64,000 nt of DNA from an uncultured Actinomycetes bacterium (GTDB lineage Bacteria > Actinomycetota > Acidimicrobiia > Acidimicrobiales > RAAP-2): positions 62,001 through 126,000 of the forward strand of contig CAITNF010000001.1 of the NCBI GenBank assembly GCA_903893745.1, written 5' to 3'. Shown piece after piece: positions 41,638 through 50,334 of the stretch. How positions within the stretch are numbered: position 1 is the first letter of the stretch; every line of letters begins with the position of its first letter. The notes beneath the pieces were generated by a model, which was not told the DNA's origin, searched no databases, and saw nothing but the letters and a program-made list of their open reading frames with translations. The position numbers and the translations under genes were made by a program.

Positions 41638-42717
41638 CTAACCCTTGACCTTCACGCCTTCGTTCTTCCAACGCTTTACGAAGAAGGGCTTGAAGCTGGG
41701 CCACTTGTAGACGTCGCCAGTTGCCTGAACGTTGTCCGGAGTGATCAGTGTGTAGGGCAGTGGGTGAATGCTCATGCTGGTAACCCAGTTCTTCTTGTGC
41801 AGAATGAACTTATTGACCATTGAGTCAAACGCGTACCAACCACTGTCGTAGACCGGTGAGTCGGCAACTGCCATTGGCTGGGTGCTACCCGAGGCCTTGG
41901 CGGCGCGCAAGATACCAAAGTCAACTGGGTCCTGGTAGTAGGAGAAGACTCCAACCTTGCCAAGATTCTGCGAGGAGATCGTCTGCAAAGCAGTCGAGAA
42001 CTCGAAGTCCTGGAGGCCCCAAATCATATTGATTGAAGGGTTCGCGTGGAGTGCGTCAGCCACTGCAGTTTGAGTGTCGGACACGGCGTTCGCCAAGTCA
42101 GTTTCGTGGGTTGCGGCAACCTGCACCACACCCGACGTGGCTTGGGCCAAAGTCTGGTAGCGAATCACAATCGCGAGAATTGCCGACGCGTTAAGGCTGA
42201 GGGCCTTACCACCATTCGGGTAGTCCTTCAAGATTTGCGCCGCTAGAAGCTTTGACATTTTGGCGTCACTCGGTGCGTACGTTGCCGCGGCGTAGTGCTG
42301 CGGGTCAATCAACGGTGCTGCCTGAGCAAAGATTGGTATCCCCTTCTGCTTGGCGGCAGCAAAGGCAGCTGGAGCCTGTGAAGGGTTGATTGCGATGTCA
42401 ATGATTGCTGAGACGTTCTGGTTAACGAGCGCCGACATGATCTGAGCCATCTGTGCTGGGTCGCCATTCGCGTTCAAAATAACAACCTTGAACCCGAGCA
42501 ACTTGGCGGCCATCTTGTCGTATTCCAGTTGCTGCAATACGTTCGGCGACTGCTCAGTAATAGCGGCAATTCCGACTGTCACTTTTGCTGTCTTAGCGGT
42601 AGCCGCTCCAGCGGGAATAAATGATGCCCCCGCCAATACGGCAACGGTAGCAACGGTGGCGATTGCCCTACTTCCCTTACTCATAAAACTCTTTCGAGCC
42701 ACTACTCCATGCTTCAT
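41638..42717 (-). CDS. Ribose-type ABC importer substrate-binding protein, copy 2
   Basis: Exported binding protein of 359 residues. The signal sequence (AIATVATVAVLAGASFIPAGA) precedes VTVGIAAITEQSPNVLQ and the type 1 periplasmic-binding fold. Long stretches such as ANGDPAQMAQIMSALVNQNV and ATHETDLANAV are identical to copy 1 at 12091. The differences cluster near the N-terminus, in the helices, and in a few positions such as FSYYQD versus YGFYQD that may line the pocket. It is the first gene of the operon with ThDP enzyme, permease and ATPase, so this is the cognate binding protein. RBS is AGGGGG before ATG. The ligand is unknown. Confidence 0.9.
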   Translation of the reverse strand: MKHGVVARKSFMSKGSRAIATVATVAVLAGASFIPAGAATAKTAKVTVGIAAITEQSPNVLQQLEYDKMAAKLLGFKVVILNANGDPAQMAQIMSALVNQNVSAIIDIAINPSQAPAAFAAAKQKGIPIFAQAAPLIDPQHYAAATYAPSDAKMSKLLAAQILKDYPNGGKALSLNASAILAIVIRYQTLAQATSGVVQVAATHETDLANAVSDTQTAVADALHANPSINMIWGLQDFEFSTALQTISSQNLGKVGVFSYYQDPVDFGILRAAKASGSTQPMAVADSPVYDSGWYAFDSMVNKFILHKKNWVTSMSIHPLPYTLITPDNVQATGDVYKWPSFKPFFVKRWKNEGVKVKG

Positions 42718-42780
42718 CGGTCCCCCTAGGATCGCTTAGTTAATGCAATCGAGCCGCTAGTTGCGCACTTGATGTAATTG

Positions 42781-42799
42781 ATTATAACCATTCGGCGAG
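42781..42799 (-). promoter_or_regulatory. -10 box and shared element of binding-protein gene copy 2
   Basis: TATAAT (42781 to 42786 on the minus strand) lies about 65 bases before the ATG and is preceded by CGAATGGT, so the block CGAATNGTTATAAT is shared with copy 1. The -35 region (CTTTTA or TTTTAA) is poor, unlike in copy 1, which suggests weaker basal expression or activator dependence. Confidence 0.5.
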
Positions 42800-42927
42800 T
42801 AATTAAAAGAGCGCCCCTCATTTTTATCATAAATCCTGATCAGATGGCTTATGCACCGACCAAAAGTCAAAGTCATAATTTCGGTGATTTCTTCTCACTC
42901 AGGCCCCTTTACGGGTCGCTTCAAGAA

Positions 42928-43698
42928 CTATGTCGTCAGACCGCAGTCCGCAACCAGATTCTGCCCGGTCATCGCCGTTGCGTCAAGAGCGAGGAAAAGT
43001 GCCGTTTTACCCATCTCTTCAACCGTCGCGGCCCTTCGCATGGCCGACATTCCCTCAAGCAGCGGGATCATCTCGTCCTCGCTAAAACCCATCGCTTTAG
43101 CGATACCGGGCATGGCCGAGTCAAAGATGGCGGTGGTGGTCATCGCGCCGGGGGTTAAGACGTTGACCCTCACCCCTTCCGGGCTCACCTCGGCCGCCAG
43201 AGTGCGGGCAAATCCAAGCAGCGCTGACTTGGTCGCCGCGTAAGGAGCGGCCAGAGGAAAGCCCCGCAGCACGCCGGCGCTCGAAACCAAAACAATCGAT
43301 CCTCGACCCGTGGGCAGCATCTGTTTGAGAGCGGCCTGCGTTACGAGAAAAGAAGAGAAGAGATTCGTGTTAACGACGTGGTTCCATTCTTCGACCGAAA
43401 CGTCTACTAGACGCATTGGTGTGCCGTGGGTCGCCGCCGCGTGAATAAGTACCGAGCAAGGACCGAACGATGACGATGTCAGCGCAAAGAGCTTGTCAAT
43501 ATGTTGTTTATCGCTGACGTCGCCCGCAAGCGCAAGGGCCTCTCCACCAACGGCTTTCACCGCCGCCATCGTTTCATCCAGTGTCGCTTGCGTGCGTCCG
43601 GTCACCACAACTGATACCCCTCGCTGGGCAAGTTCAACCGATACGTTGCGCCCGAGACCGCCACCGCCACCCGTCACTAAAGCTACTTCGCGCTCCAT
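42928..43698 (-). CDS. SDR family oxidoreductase
   Basis: Short-chain dehydrogenase of 256 residues starting MEREVALVTGGGGGLG, with GGGGGG five bases upstream of the ATG. The cofactor motif is TGGGGGLG, the usual NNAG is HAAATHG, and the active-site Ser, Tyr and Lys are in LVSSAGVLRG and PYAATKSA. An Arg after strand 2 (TGRTQ) hints at NADP(H). The C-terminus ends TGQNLVADCGLTT. It stands between the importer operon and a quinone-oxidoreductase-like gene, both on the minus strand, separated from the latter by 137 bases. Substrate unknown. Confidence 0.86.
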   Translation of the reverse strand: MEREVALVTGGGGGLGRNVSVELAQRGVSVVVTGRTQATLDETMAAVKAVGGEALALAGDVSDKQHIDKLFALTSSSFGPCSVLIHAAATHGTPMRLVDVSVEEWNHVVNTNLFSSFLVTQAALKQMLPTGRGSIVLVSSAGVLRGFPLAAPYAATKSALLGFARTLAAEVSPEGVRVNVLTPGAMTTTAIFDSAMPGIAKAMGFSEDEMIPLLEGMSAMRRAATVEEMGKTALFLALDATAMTGQNLVADCGLTT

Positions 43699-43835
43699 GC
43701 TTCCCCCCATTACTATCTGCGCTCGCCTCGATTGACGACCTAACAGTGATTATTGTTATCAGTAATTCATATCGGGTGTCAATCTCGCGTCATACCCCAG
43801 CAGTGGCGCATCGTTCAGTTGAGTGCGTTCGCTCG

Positions 43836-44822
43836 TTAGGTGAGCCATTCGCGCGGTATCACGGCAACTTTTCCCACGACCTGTCGATTTCGGATCGCCC
43901 GAAGTGTCTCACTTACCTCGGCCAGCGAGACAGTTTTTGGTTCTAGGGGGTGGTAGTGCCCTTCACGCAGACCCGTCATTACGTCGTCGTACAGAGATCG
44001 AGCTAGTTCGGGATTTTTTTCAAAAGCTATAGCCGACTCAACGCCAATAACTGATCGGTTATTGAGTAAAACAAGATTGAGAGGGATTTTGGGAATTGTG
44101 CCCGAGGCGAACCCGACAACTAAATAGTGCCCCCCATAGCCAAGGGCTCGTAGTGCTGGTTCCGCGAGCGTTCCACCAACCGGATCAACCACCACATCTA
44201 CGCCAGTGCTAAAGAGCTCGCGGGTTCTCATTTTGAGATCTTCGGATGCGGGATCGATCACGTGCTGAGCACCCAATGACGTTGCTGCCCTGCGCTTCTC
44301 TGGGCTTGACGCCACCGCCACCACCGATGCGCCAAGTGATATCGCCACATCCACACACGCGAGACCAACTCCGCCGCCAGCACCCAACACGAGAAGTGAT
44401 TGACCCGGCACCACCACTGTTCTTCGAGTTAACGCGTAGAGCGCCGTGGAATAACTCTGCAGCACCGTGGAGGCGAGGGTGGTGCTGATCCCCACTGGGA
44501 CTTTCGTTAGCTGAAGTCGCGAGACGGCTACGCGCTCGGCCAGAGCGCCCACTATTGATTCACCAGCCACCACATCACCAACCGTGAAATCGCTGACGTA
44601 CTCGCCAACTTCGACCACGCGACCCGCGAATTCGCCGCCCGGAATAAATGGCGTGGGGTGAGCAATCTGGTACGTACCCTCAATGAAGACAGCATCGAGA
44701 TACGAAAGTCCTACGGCCTCTACCTGCACGACGACCTGGTCAGACCCGACCACAGGCTCGTCGACGTCATCAACCTGAAGATTGTCAGACAAATTCAAAC
44801 TATGGCAAACCACGGCACGCAC
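43836..44822 (-). CDS. Zinc-independent MDR oxidoreductase (NADPH:quinone reductase-like)
   Basis: A 328-residue medium-chain reductase. It lacks the catalytic-zinc cysteine: the N-terminal domain reads GLSYLDAVFIEGTYQ where alcohol dehydrogenases have GxCxxD. It has PFIPGGEFAGRVVEVGE and the NADP-binding motif VLGAGGGVGLACVDVA followed by VVAVASSPEKR. These mark the quinone oxidoreductase/acryloyl-CoA reductase branch, whose members reduce enoyl compounds or quinones. The C-terminus VVGKVAVIP is typical. ATG start; divergent from the PaaG-like crotonase gene, with 150 bases between. Confidence 0.87.
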   Translation of the reverse strand: MRAVVCHSLNLSDNLQVDDVDEPVVGSDQVVVQVEAVGLSYLDAVFIEGTYQIAHPTPFIPGGEFAGRVVEVGEYVSDFTVGDVVAGESIVGALAERVAVSRLQLTKVPVGISTTLASTVLQSYSTALYALTRRTVVVPGQSLLVLGAGGGVGLACVDVAISLGASVVAVASSPEKRRAATSLGAQHVIDPASEDLKMRTRELFSTGVDVVVDPVGGTLAEPALRALGYGGHYLVVGFASGTIPKIPLNLVLLNNRSVIGVESAIAFEKNPELARSLYDDVMTGLREGHYHPLEPKTVSLAEVSETLRAIRNRQVVGKVAVIPREWLT

Positions 44823-44972
44823 GACGCCGAGTCTGCCACGAGTGCGCCACGAGCGACTGCTTTGTCATGATCTGCATTGCGCGTTTGACAACGACGACGT
44901 TCTTGACAACACTTACTAGTGGGTGGCCTCAAAGTGAGGTGCCAATCCCCTTCGGACAGTAATGGTGGGTAC

Positions 44973-45803
44973 ATGCCTGACTCAAATGAAACTGAACGAC
45001 ACGCGCCTAATGACCCTGTGGTACACCAACCTCGGCTGAACGTAGCAATAGAGGCTGGCATCGGACGCGTCACCCTCGCTCGTCCAGACGGAGCGAACGC
45101 TATCGATTTAGAGTTCGCCAAAGAATTCGAAGCCGCCGCACAAACTTGCCTCGAAAGCCACGTTCGTGTCGTACTCATAAGCGCACAGGGGCGACACTTC
45201 TGTGCCGGTGGTGACGTAAAGGCATTCGTGGATCAACCAGATCTTCCCCATTATCTAGAAGAGGTAACGAAACACCTGCACGCCGGTATCGTCGCGTTCG
45301 TCGAGATGGATGCTCCCGTCGTGGTGGTCGTGCAGGGGTCGGCTGCGGGAGCGGGAATTGGTCTGAGCGCTGCGGCAGACATTGTGATCGCGGGCACATC
45401 CGCCAAATTCGTTATGGCCTACACGGCCATTGGGCTCACGCCGGATGGATCGTCGAGTTGGTTCCTGCCACGACACGTTGGGCTCCGTCGGGCCCTTGAT
45501 CTCACGCTCAGCAATCGTGTGCTCTCGGCCGAAGAAGCACTCGCGTGGGGGCTGGTGAGTCGAGTTGTCGCAAATGAGATGCTCACTGCAGAAGCTGAGC
45601 AACTTGTGGCGCAGCTGGCAGCTGGCCCCACTGCCGCTTACGGAGCAGCAGCGCGACTGTTGCGAGCAGCCGGCGATAACACACTCCGTTCTCACCTCGA
45701 GGCCGAAGCGGCTTCGATTGTGCAACATTCGCGTTCGGCCGATGGTGTTGAAGGGATACTCGCTTTCACGGAGCAACGCCCAAGTAAATTCATCGGATTG
45801 TAG
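44973..45803 (+). CDS. Enoyl-CoA hydratase/isomerase family protein, PaaG-like
   Basis: Crotonase-fold protein of 276 residues starting MPDSNETERHAPND. Oxyanion-hole segments are SAQGRHFCAGGDVKAF and GSAAGAGIGLSAAAD. The catalytic region reads YTAIGLTPDGSSSW, where the hydratase Glu is lost and an Asp is present. This is the pattern of PaaG-type isomerases acting on 1,2-epoxyphenylacetyl-CoA or shifting enoyl double bonds. I therefore prefer isomerase to hydratase. A weak GGTGGG lies before the ATG, and an upstream in-frame start adds 18 residues without family match. Two TTGACAAC repeats 18 bases apart (44885 and 44903) lie upstream and one may be its -35 box. Confidence 0.83.
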   Translation: MPDSNETERHAPNDPVVHQPRLNVAIEAGIGRVTLARPDGANAIDLEFAKEFEAAAQTCLESHVRVVLISAQGRHFCAGGDVKAFVDQPDLPHYLEEVTKHLHAGIVAFVEMDAPVVVVVQGSAAGAGIGLSAAADIVIAGTSAKFVMAYTAIGLTPDGSSSWFLPRHVGLRRALDLTLSNRVLSAEEALAWGLVSRVVANEMLTAEAEQLVAQLAAGPTAAYGAAARLLRAAGDNTLRSHLEAEAASIVQHSRSADGVEGILAFTEQRPSKFIGL

Positions 45804-45819
45804 AGACTCTGAGCCACTC

Positions 45820-45866
45820 GGGGTTGTCTATTCAAGTTCACGATAGTGAAATCTGACAACTACCCC
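45820..45866. terminator. Imperfect convergent hairpin
   Basis: GGGGTTGTC (45820 to 45828) can pair with GACAAC-TA-CCCC (45855 to 45866), with a two-base bulge and an inner stem TTCAC-GATA-GTGAA. It lies between the convergent crotonase and DUF2079 genes and overlaps the stop codon of the latter. No T-run on the plus strand. Confidence 0.4.
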
Positions 45867-47947
45867 TTTGGTGGCGTCTTCGTTGCGGCGGCGCTCAACT
45901 GAAATAATGACAGTCGGCAGACTGACCGAGAGCCGCCACCGGGTGACCATAAGCGAATCTCCACCGTATCTTCGGGCAAGGGTGGTAACTGGGCAAAATG
46001 ATAGGGCCACCATCCCTTAAAGAGCGGATCATGATAAAAGTTCTTTGCGGTAATCGAGAAGGGAAGGATGAGCGACTGCATGCCTACCGCTTGGTTATCG
46101 TACGACCGTGCCAGAAGCTGGTGCGTGTCAGCGTCGAGAACCTCGAGCACGAGAGGAGTCTGCGAATCGACACTCACGACCGCTTGATACGTTCCCAACG
46201 GTAGGTGCTGGGTCAGGCGCGACACAAGGTAGCCGCCTCCCGATTGGTGGAAGGAAAGACATCCCTGATTCGTGACGTGAGCCTGAGGTTCTTCGCTCGT
46301 GGGAAATGGCAGGACGCTTCCAGGGATATTGGCGTACGACACGTCTTCGTACAAAATATTCTGACCAGGTTTGCGATTGTACGAAAAGAGCCACACCTGG
46401 TCCTTGTGGTACACCAATTTCACTGCTGAATCGCGTGAAAGACCGCCCAGAATTCCAATTTGGTTTGGCCCCTGCAAGGCCAGTCCCGTCCATGGCGCCA
46501 CAACGAAATCAACTTGTGGCGTCAACAGACGAAATCCCAGTTCTTTATGAAGGTTTACCTTGAGCGGGAACGTACGTAGATACTGTCGCTGTCCGAAGCG
46601 ACCGAGCACGGCCCACGAGCCAAAGACTTGATTTTCGTGGGGCACAAGTTTCAAGATGTGGCTAAGTGCGTCGGCGGTGCCGGGCCGAGTGAGGTTGATG
46701 TTGTGCACCTCGTCGGGAATCCACATGCCGCCCCATATCAGGGTATTTAGAAGCAGAACACTGACAATGGCACGCTTGTGTCGTAGCGACCATGGACCGA
46801 GACCGCCGCGTCGACTCATGATCCAGCCGATGGCGATAACTGAGCATGGAGCCGCCATGTACGTTGCGGCAATCATCTGCCAGGGGGACATTGAAATTGA
46901 GCCAAACGTGTGGCCCGCCTTGCGGCCCAGTCCACCTTCGAGCAACGTCAGCATCATCGGACCACCAAGAGGACTAAAGATGCCAACTAGTCCACCCGCA
47001 CTGAGGTAACCAAAAATTGAACCCATGGCGTGGCCTAAGTGCACCGCGGCGAGAACCGGATGTTTCGCGATGGCGACGACTACGTCAACTGATGTCGCTT
47101 TTCTGGCACTGGCACCAAGCAGGTAGCCGAAGTGCAACTTAAGGTTGGAGCCAGCAGCCCCACCCATTTTGGCGACGAACTTGATCCAACCGAAACCAGT
47201 AATCAGTAGCAGCACACCGGCGAACCGGAATCGCCACTGGCGCCACCCCACCAGCAAGATACTGGCGGCGACACTAAGCAAGAACGGACCGGCGAGGTCT
47301 GCGCAGGAGAGACACAATACGGTGGCAACGCTCATCTTCACCCACTTCTGAGCGAGCGCAAAGTAGAGAACCAGGATGCCAGCCGCGGCCATACCTATCG
47401 CGTGAAAGTGAGCATCATCACTCGCCGCCCAAAAAATCCATGGGTTCATCACAAAGAGCCCCACCGTAATCCACTTCGTTTTTAATCCTGAAGGCCACCA
47501 GGACCTCTGAGCGAAGAGCTCCACCAAAAGGATCGCAGCCACTTCTCCCATCGTGATGAAACTGTTCTGAATGATGAACGCCCAAAAGTCGTAGGGCCAA
47601 ACCTTTGACAAAAAGGAGAGTGGCAGACTGATCAACTCAAAGTGGTCGGCAAGAAAGGTGTGATGCCATAGCGGAATTCGTGGGTTCCAATTTCCGTGGG
47701 TCATTCCCCACCAACCCATGGAAACACCAGCGAAGTCAACTCGCACATTGAAAAAAGAAAAGACGCGCCAGCACCAGGCATTCAGTGCTACCCACTGCAA
47801 CACGAGCACGAGTACCACCCCTCGAGTGAAAATTCTCGCCGGTGGTACTGCGTCGATTGCTGGAACTTCGAACTCAAAAATTCGGTCTCGTTCGACCTCG
47901 TCGAGGTGAGGCTCGACGAGTGGCCGAGGCATCAAACCAATACTCAT
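45860..47947 (-). CDS. DUF2079-type polytopic membrane protein
   Basis: A 695-residue protein with about ten to twelve hydrophobic segments between residues 40 and 430 and a soluble C-terminal part with beta-rich sequence. The first extracytoplasmic loop contains WNPRIPLWHHTFLADHFELI, the pattern I associate with DUF2079 proteins, which look like GT-C glycosyltransferases (acidic and His residues after the first helix, many helices). A possible role is sugar transfer to lipids or wall polymers at the membrane surface. It is transcribed alone, divergent from the OmpA-domain gene group. The symbol and substrate are unknown. Confidence 0.65.
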   Translation of the reverse strand: MSIGLMPRPLVEPHLDEVERDRIFEFEVPAIDAVPPARIFTRGVVLVLVLQWVALNAWCWRVFSFFNVRVDFAGVSMGWWGMTHGNWNPRIPLWHHTFLADHFELISLPLSFLSKVWPYDFWAFIIQNSFITMGEVAAILLVELFAQRSWWPSGLKTKWITVGLFVMNPWIFWAASDDAHFHAIGMAAAGILVLYFALAQKWVKMSVATVLCLSCADLAGPFLLSVAASILLVGWRQWRFRFAGVLLLITGFGWIKFVAKMGGAAGSNLKLHFGYLLGASARKATSVDVVVAIAKHPVLAAVHLGHAMGSIFGYLSAGGLVGIFSPLGGPMMLTLLEGGLGRKAGHTFGSISMSPWQMIAATYMAAPCSVIAIGWIMSRRGGLGPWSLRHKRAIVSVLLLNTLIWGGMWIPDEVHNINLTRPGTADALSHILKLVPHENQVFGSWAVLGRFGQRQYLRTFPLKVNLHKELGFRLLTPQVDFVVAPWTGLALQGPNQIGILGGLSRDSAVKLVYHKDQVWLFSYNRKPGQNILYEDVSYANIPGSVLPFPTSEEPQAHVTNQGCLSFHQSGGGYLVSRLTQHLPLGTYQAVVSVDSQTPLVLEVLDADTHQLLARSYDNQAVGMQSLILPFSITAKNFYHDPLFKGWWPYHFAQLPPLPEDTVEIRLWSPGGGSRSVCRLSLFQLSAAATKTPPKG

Positions 47948-48303
47948 AGAAGCCTGAATCCTAATCCGTGATTGACGAAAAATTTAAAGTCGTCAAGACT
48001 TTGGTCGAGCACTTTCGCCGAACCAAACTTGAAGCAGGGATCGTGGTTCACAGATTTTGAACACCATCGTTGTGTGAAGGCTTCGTGAACAACGTGTCAC
48101 GTACAACTACTAAGAGCCCATCGTCGCAAGAATGGTCCGCAGTCCTTCTCGCAATCACGGGTATTGAGTCAAATAACCAGTCAACGGAGCCTCGAATCAA
48201 CGAGCGCTCCGGGTCTGCATCATTCACTCAAAGTTCACCTTCTCGTATGCCAGTAGCCCGATTCGTTCACTAAACCGTAATCTCGATTTCGTAGGTTTGG
48301 ACC
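47948..48303. other. Divergent intergenic region, about 355 bases
   Basis: No gene is visible between the DUF2079 gene and the OmpA-domain gene. It holds an inverted repeat GTTCA-N7-TGAAC (48046 to 48062), a possible operator, and at its right end the -10 box of the leaderless OmpA-domain gene. Short frames in it show no protein-like sequence. Confidence 0.4.
48292..48297 (+). promoter_or_regulatory. -10 hexamer of a leaderless transcript
   Basis: TAGGTT lies exactly six bases before the GTG of the OmpA-domain gene, the same geometry as upstream of gpmA (TACGCT, six bases, GTG). No Shine-Dalgarno sequence is present. Confidence 0.45.
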
Positions 48304-49335
48304 GTGAAAAGGTTGACGGGACACGGCCTCTGGGGTTTCGTGGCGGCCATTTTGCTTACCACGGCGATACTCCCGTCGGTCAATGCCCCCGCAGCATCTG
48401 CCGCGGGGGCCAGCTACGCCGGAGGTGCCGTCGGGGCGAACGTCCGACTCGCTTCACTACGCGTGCTTCTCGCGGTCCCCATGAGTAAACGTGGGGGAAG
48501 TTACGTAGTGAGAAACTCACGAATTCCCATGACGATTGTCGTTCCACCTAATGACTTCGGCCCACCCTACAAACTCGTCGTGGCACTTTCAATACCTCAA
48601 CTAGTGCCCCTCAAGGGAAAGACAACGCTGAGCGCATTTTTTATCGGTGTCTTTCTCGGCGCCCGCAGTATTGTCAAGCCCTTTCCAATCCCAATCACCG
48701 TTATTATTCGCTCCAACCGAATCACCATTCACGACGGAGTGTACCGAAGCGTGGGTCGAAAGTGGGTTATCTACAGTGGCCGCGCGATTCAATCGAGTGC
48801 GGCCACAGCCAGCGTACGAACGAGTCACGTGGTAAGTAAAACGCCGCCGAAAACTACCGGAAATCAGATCCGGCCACACGTAGCGATACTCAAAATTCGA
48901 CTCAGCGACTTCTACCAGTTGGTTGCGCCACGTCCGGTTACCCACCCTCAATACCTCCTTTGTACAATCCCCTTTAATTTCGGCTCTTCAAAGATTCCTC
49001 CCGCCTCAAAAGCTGCCGCGATTATCGCTAAATGCTCAAAACTCATCGCTCGGGGCCACTTCGCGACGATTACCATCACCGGCCGAACCAACTACTTGGG
49101 GAGCGTCGATTACAACAAGACCTTGGGCCTGGGCCGAGCCTTCTCAACACAAATTGCGATCGAGCACCAACTAGTTCGGCTTCACGCTCCGCCCGTCAAG
49201 TTCATTGCACGACACGCGACGACTTCGGCACACATCCGCACTCTGAGCGCGAATCGAACCGCAACCGTCACGGGAGATCGACCACCACCGACCAAGCCAA
49301 AGCGAAAGGTGGTCGTCAAAACCAAGACGAAGTGA
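48304..49335 (+). CDS. Exported protein with C-terminal OmpA-like domain
   Basis: A 343-residue secreted protein. Residues 1 to about 35 form a signal peptide (basic start, FVAAILLTTAILP, then an Ala-rich cleavage region). The middle part is beta-rich without a recognised domain. Residues about 215 to 310 resemble an OmpA/MotB peptidoglycan-associated domain: IPFNFGSSKIPPASKAAAI, then ITITGRTNYLGSVDYNKTLG and LGRAFSTQIAI. The family Asp in G-x-T-D is Asn here. The tail is Lys-rich (PKRKVVVKTKTK). Such domains bind peptidoglycan, so a wall-associated role is likely. Translation probably starts at a leaderless GTG. It is followed by the beta-propeller and glycosyltransferase-like genes. Confidence 0.75.
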   Translation: MKRLTGHGLWGFVAAILLTTAILPSVNAPAASAAGASYAGGAVGANVRLASLRVLLAVPMSKRGGSYVVRNSRIPMTIVVPPNDFGPPYKLVVALSIPQLVPLKGKTTLSAFFIGVFLGARSIVKPFPIPITVIIRSNRITIHDGVYRSVGRKWVIYSGRAIQSSAATASVRTSHVVSKTPPKTTGNQIRPHVAILKIRLSDFYQLVAPRPVTHPQYLLCTIPFNFGSSKIPPASKAAAIIAKCSKLIARGHFATITITGRTNYLGSVDYNKTLGLGRAFSTQIAIEHQLVRLHAPPVKFIARHATTSAHIRTLSANRTATVTGDRPPPTKPKRKVVVKTKTK

Positions 49336-49413
49336 GGACAATAGAAGTGCCTCGACTGGCCCAACAATCTTCTCAGATTCACCACAAGCTAACTATCCGA
49401 AAGGTATGAATAA

Positions 49414-50310
49414 ATGAGTATCAAGAATTCAAAGAGAAACGCGATCATCGTCTCAATCACGGTGATTGGGTTACTGGCTGCGGGTGGCGGTGCCTACGTG
49501 TACAAGCACCACGGCCGCGCTCATTCAGGATCTTCCGCTAAACCACTCTCGGTGGTCCCCGCCCCCGCTGGTCTCATCGGTGGCACTTCACTTAACCTTG
49601 GGGGAGATATTTTGACCCTCGTCAACCTCAATGGTCGAGCGAACTTGCAGCTGATCAAGACATCAGGTCAGGGGACGACGACGATTGTGCCGGTTTCGAG
49701 CGCTGCTACCTCAGTGGCCGCCAACGTCAACAACGTCGTGGCCCTCGGGCTTAATACCGGCACCGGCGGCGCCGTACAGTTTTTCTCGACCGAAGGATTT
49801 AAGAGTCTCAGTACGGTTTCAGTGTCAGGCCCAGTTCTTGCGCTCGCTAACACCGGTGGTGCTGACTTTTACGCTCTCGTCCAGGTTGGACAAGTTATGA
49901 GTGTGGCAATCATCGATAGTCAAAGCCACCGCATCATCGCCTCAATTCCTATGCCATCTCGAACAAATTCAGTGGCGGTAAGCCCCGATAACACCTCCGT
50001 GTACGCGTTGCAAGGCTCTGGTGTGGTATCCGTAATCAGCATTTCAACGAGCAAGGTGTTTCAAACATTCGCGGTGACCCCGGGCGCACGACAGCTCGCG
50101 TTTAGTCCCGATGGATCGAGGCTGTACGTACTTAAAGGTGCGGGCGGGGTGAACAATATTGCGGTGGTAAATCTGGCCACGCAGTCCACCGTGCAAGTCC
50201 TACCGGCCCCGGCTTACTGCCAAGCAATTGTCGTCGGCAACAACGGTAATCTCTACGATCTCGTGGGTTCACCCCAGTTCGGCAACATCCAGGTTTACGC
50301 GGCTCCGTAA
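49414..50310 (+). CDS. Membrane-anchored beta-propeller protein (YVTN-like)
   Basis: A 298-residue protein with one N-terminal helix (AIIVSITVIGLLAAGGGAYV) acting as signal anchor, then repeats of about 40 residues typical of YVTN/NHL beta-propellers. Examples are SVAVSPDNTSVYALQGSG and LAFSPDGSRLYVLKGAG, each with VVSVI/IAVVNL strands. The domain would face outward. Beta-propellers of this kind mediate protein or carbohydrate contacts; no enzyme motif is seen. It lies 78 bases after the OmpA-domain gene and 24 bases before the membrane transferase gene, suggesting an envelope operon. Confidence 0.72.
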   Translation: MSIKNSKRNAIIVSITVIGLLAAGGGAYVYKHHGRAHSGSSAKPLSVVPAPAGLIGGTSLNLGGDILTLVNLNGRANLQLIKTSGQGTTTIVPVSSAATSVAANVNNVVALGLNTGTGGAVQFFSTEGFKSLSTVSVSGPVLALANTGGADFYALVQVGQVMSVAIIDSQSHRIIASIPMPSRTNSVAVSPDNTSVYALQGSGVVSVISISTSKVFQTFAVTPGARQLAFSPDGSRLYVLKGAGGVNNIAVVNLATQSTVQVLPAPAYCQAIVVGNNGNLYDLVGSPQFGNIQVYAAP

Positions 50311-50334
50311 TCACTGACTGTTAGAGGACGTCTA

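Noticed and set aside
44885-44910. Two TTGACAAC direct repeats upstream of the PaaG-like crotonase gene
   Set aside because: Either could be a -35 box, but no matching -10 hexamer lies at 16 to 18 bases from either, so no promoter is called.
48046-48062. Inverted repeat GTTCA-N7-TGAAC as a second PHO box
   Set aside because: PhoP sites are direct repeats at 11-base steps; a single inverted pair is too short to claim.
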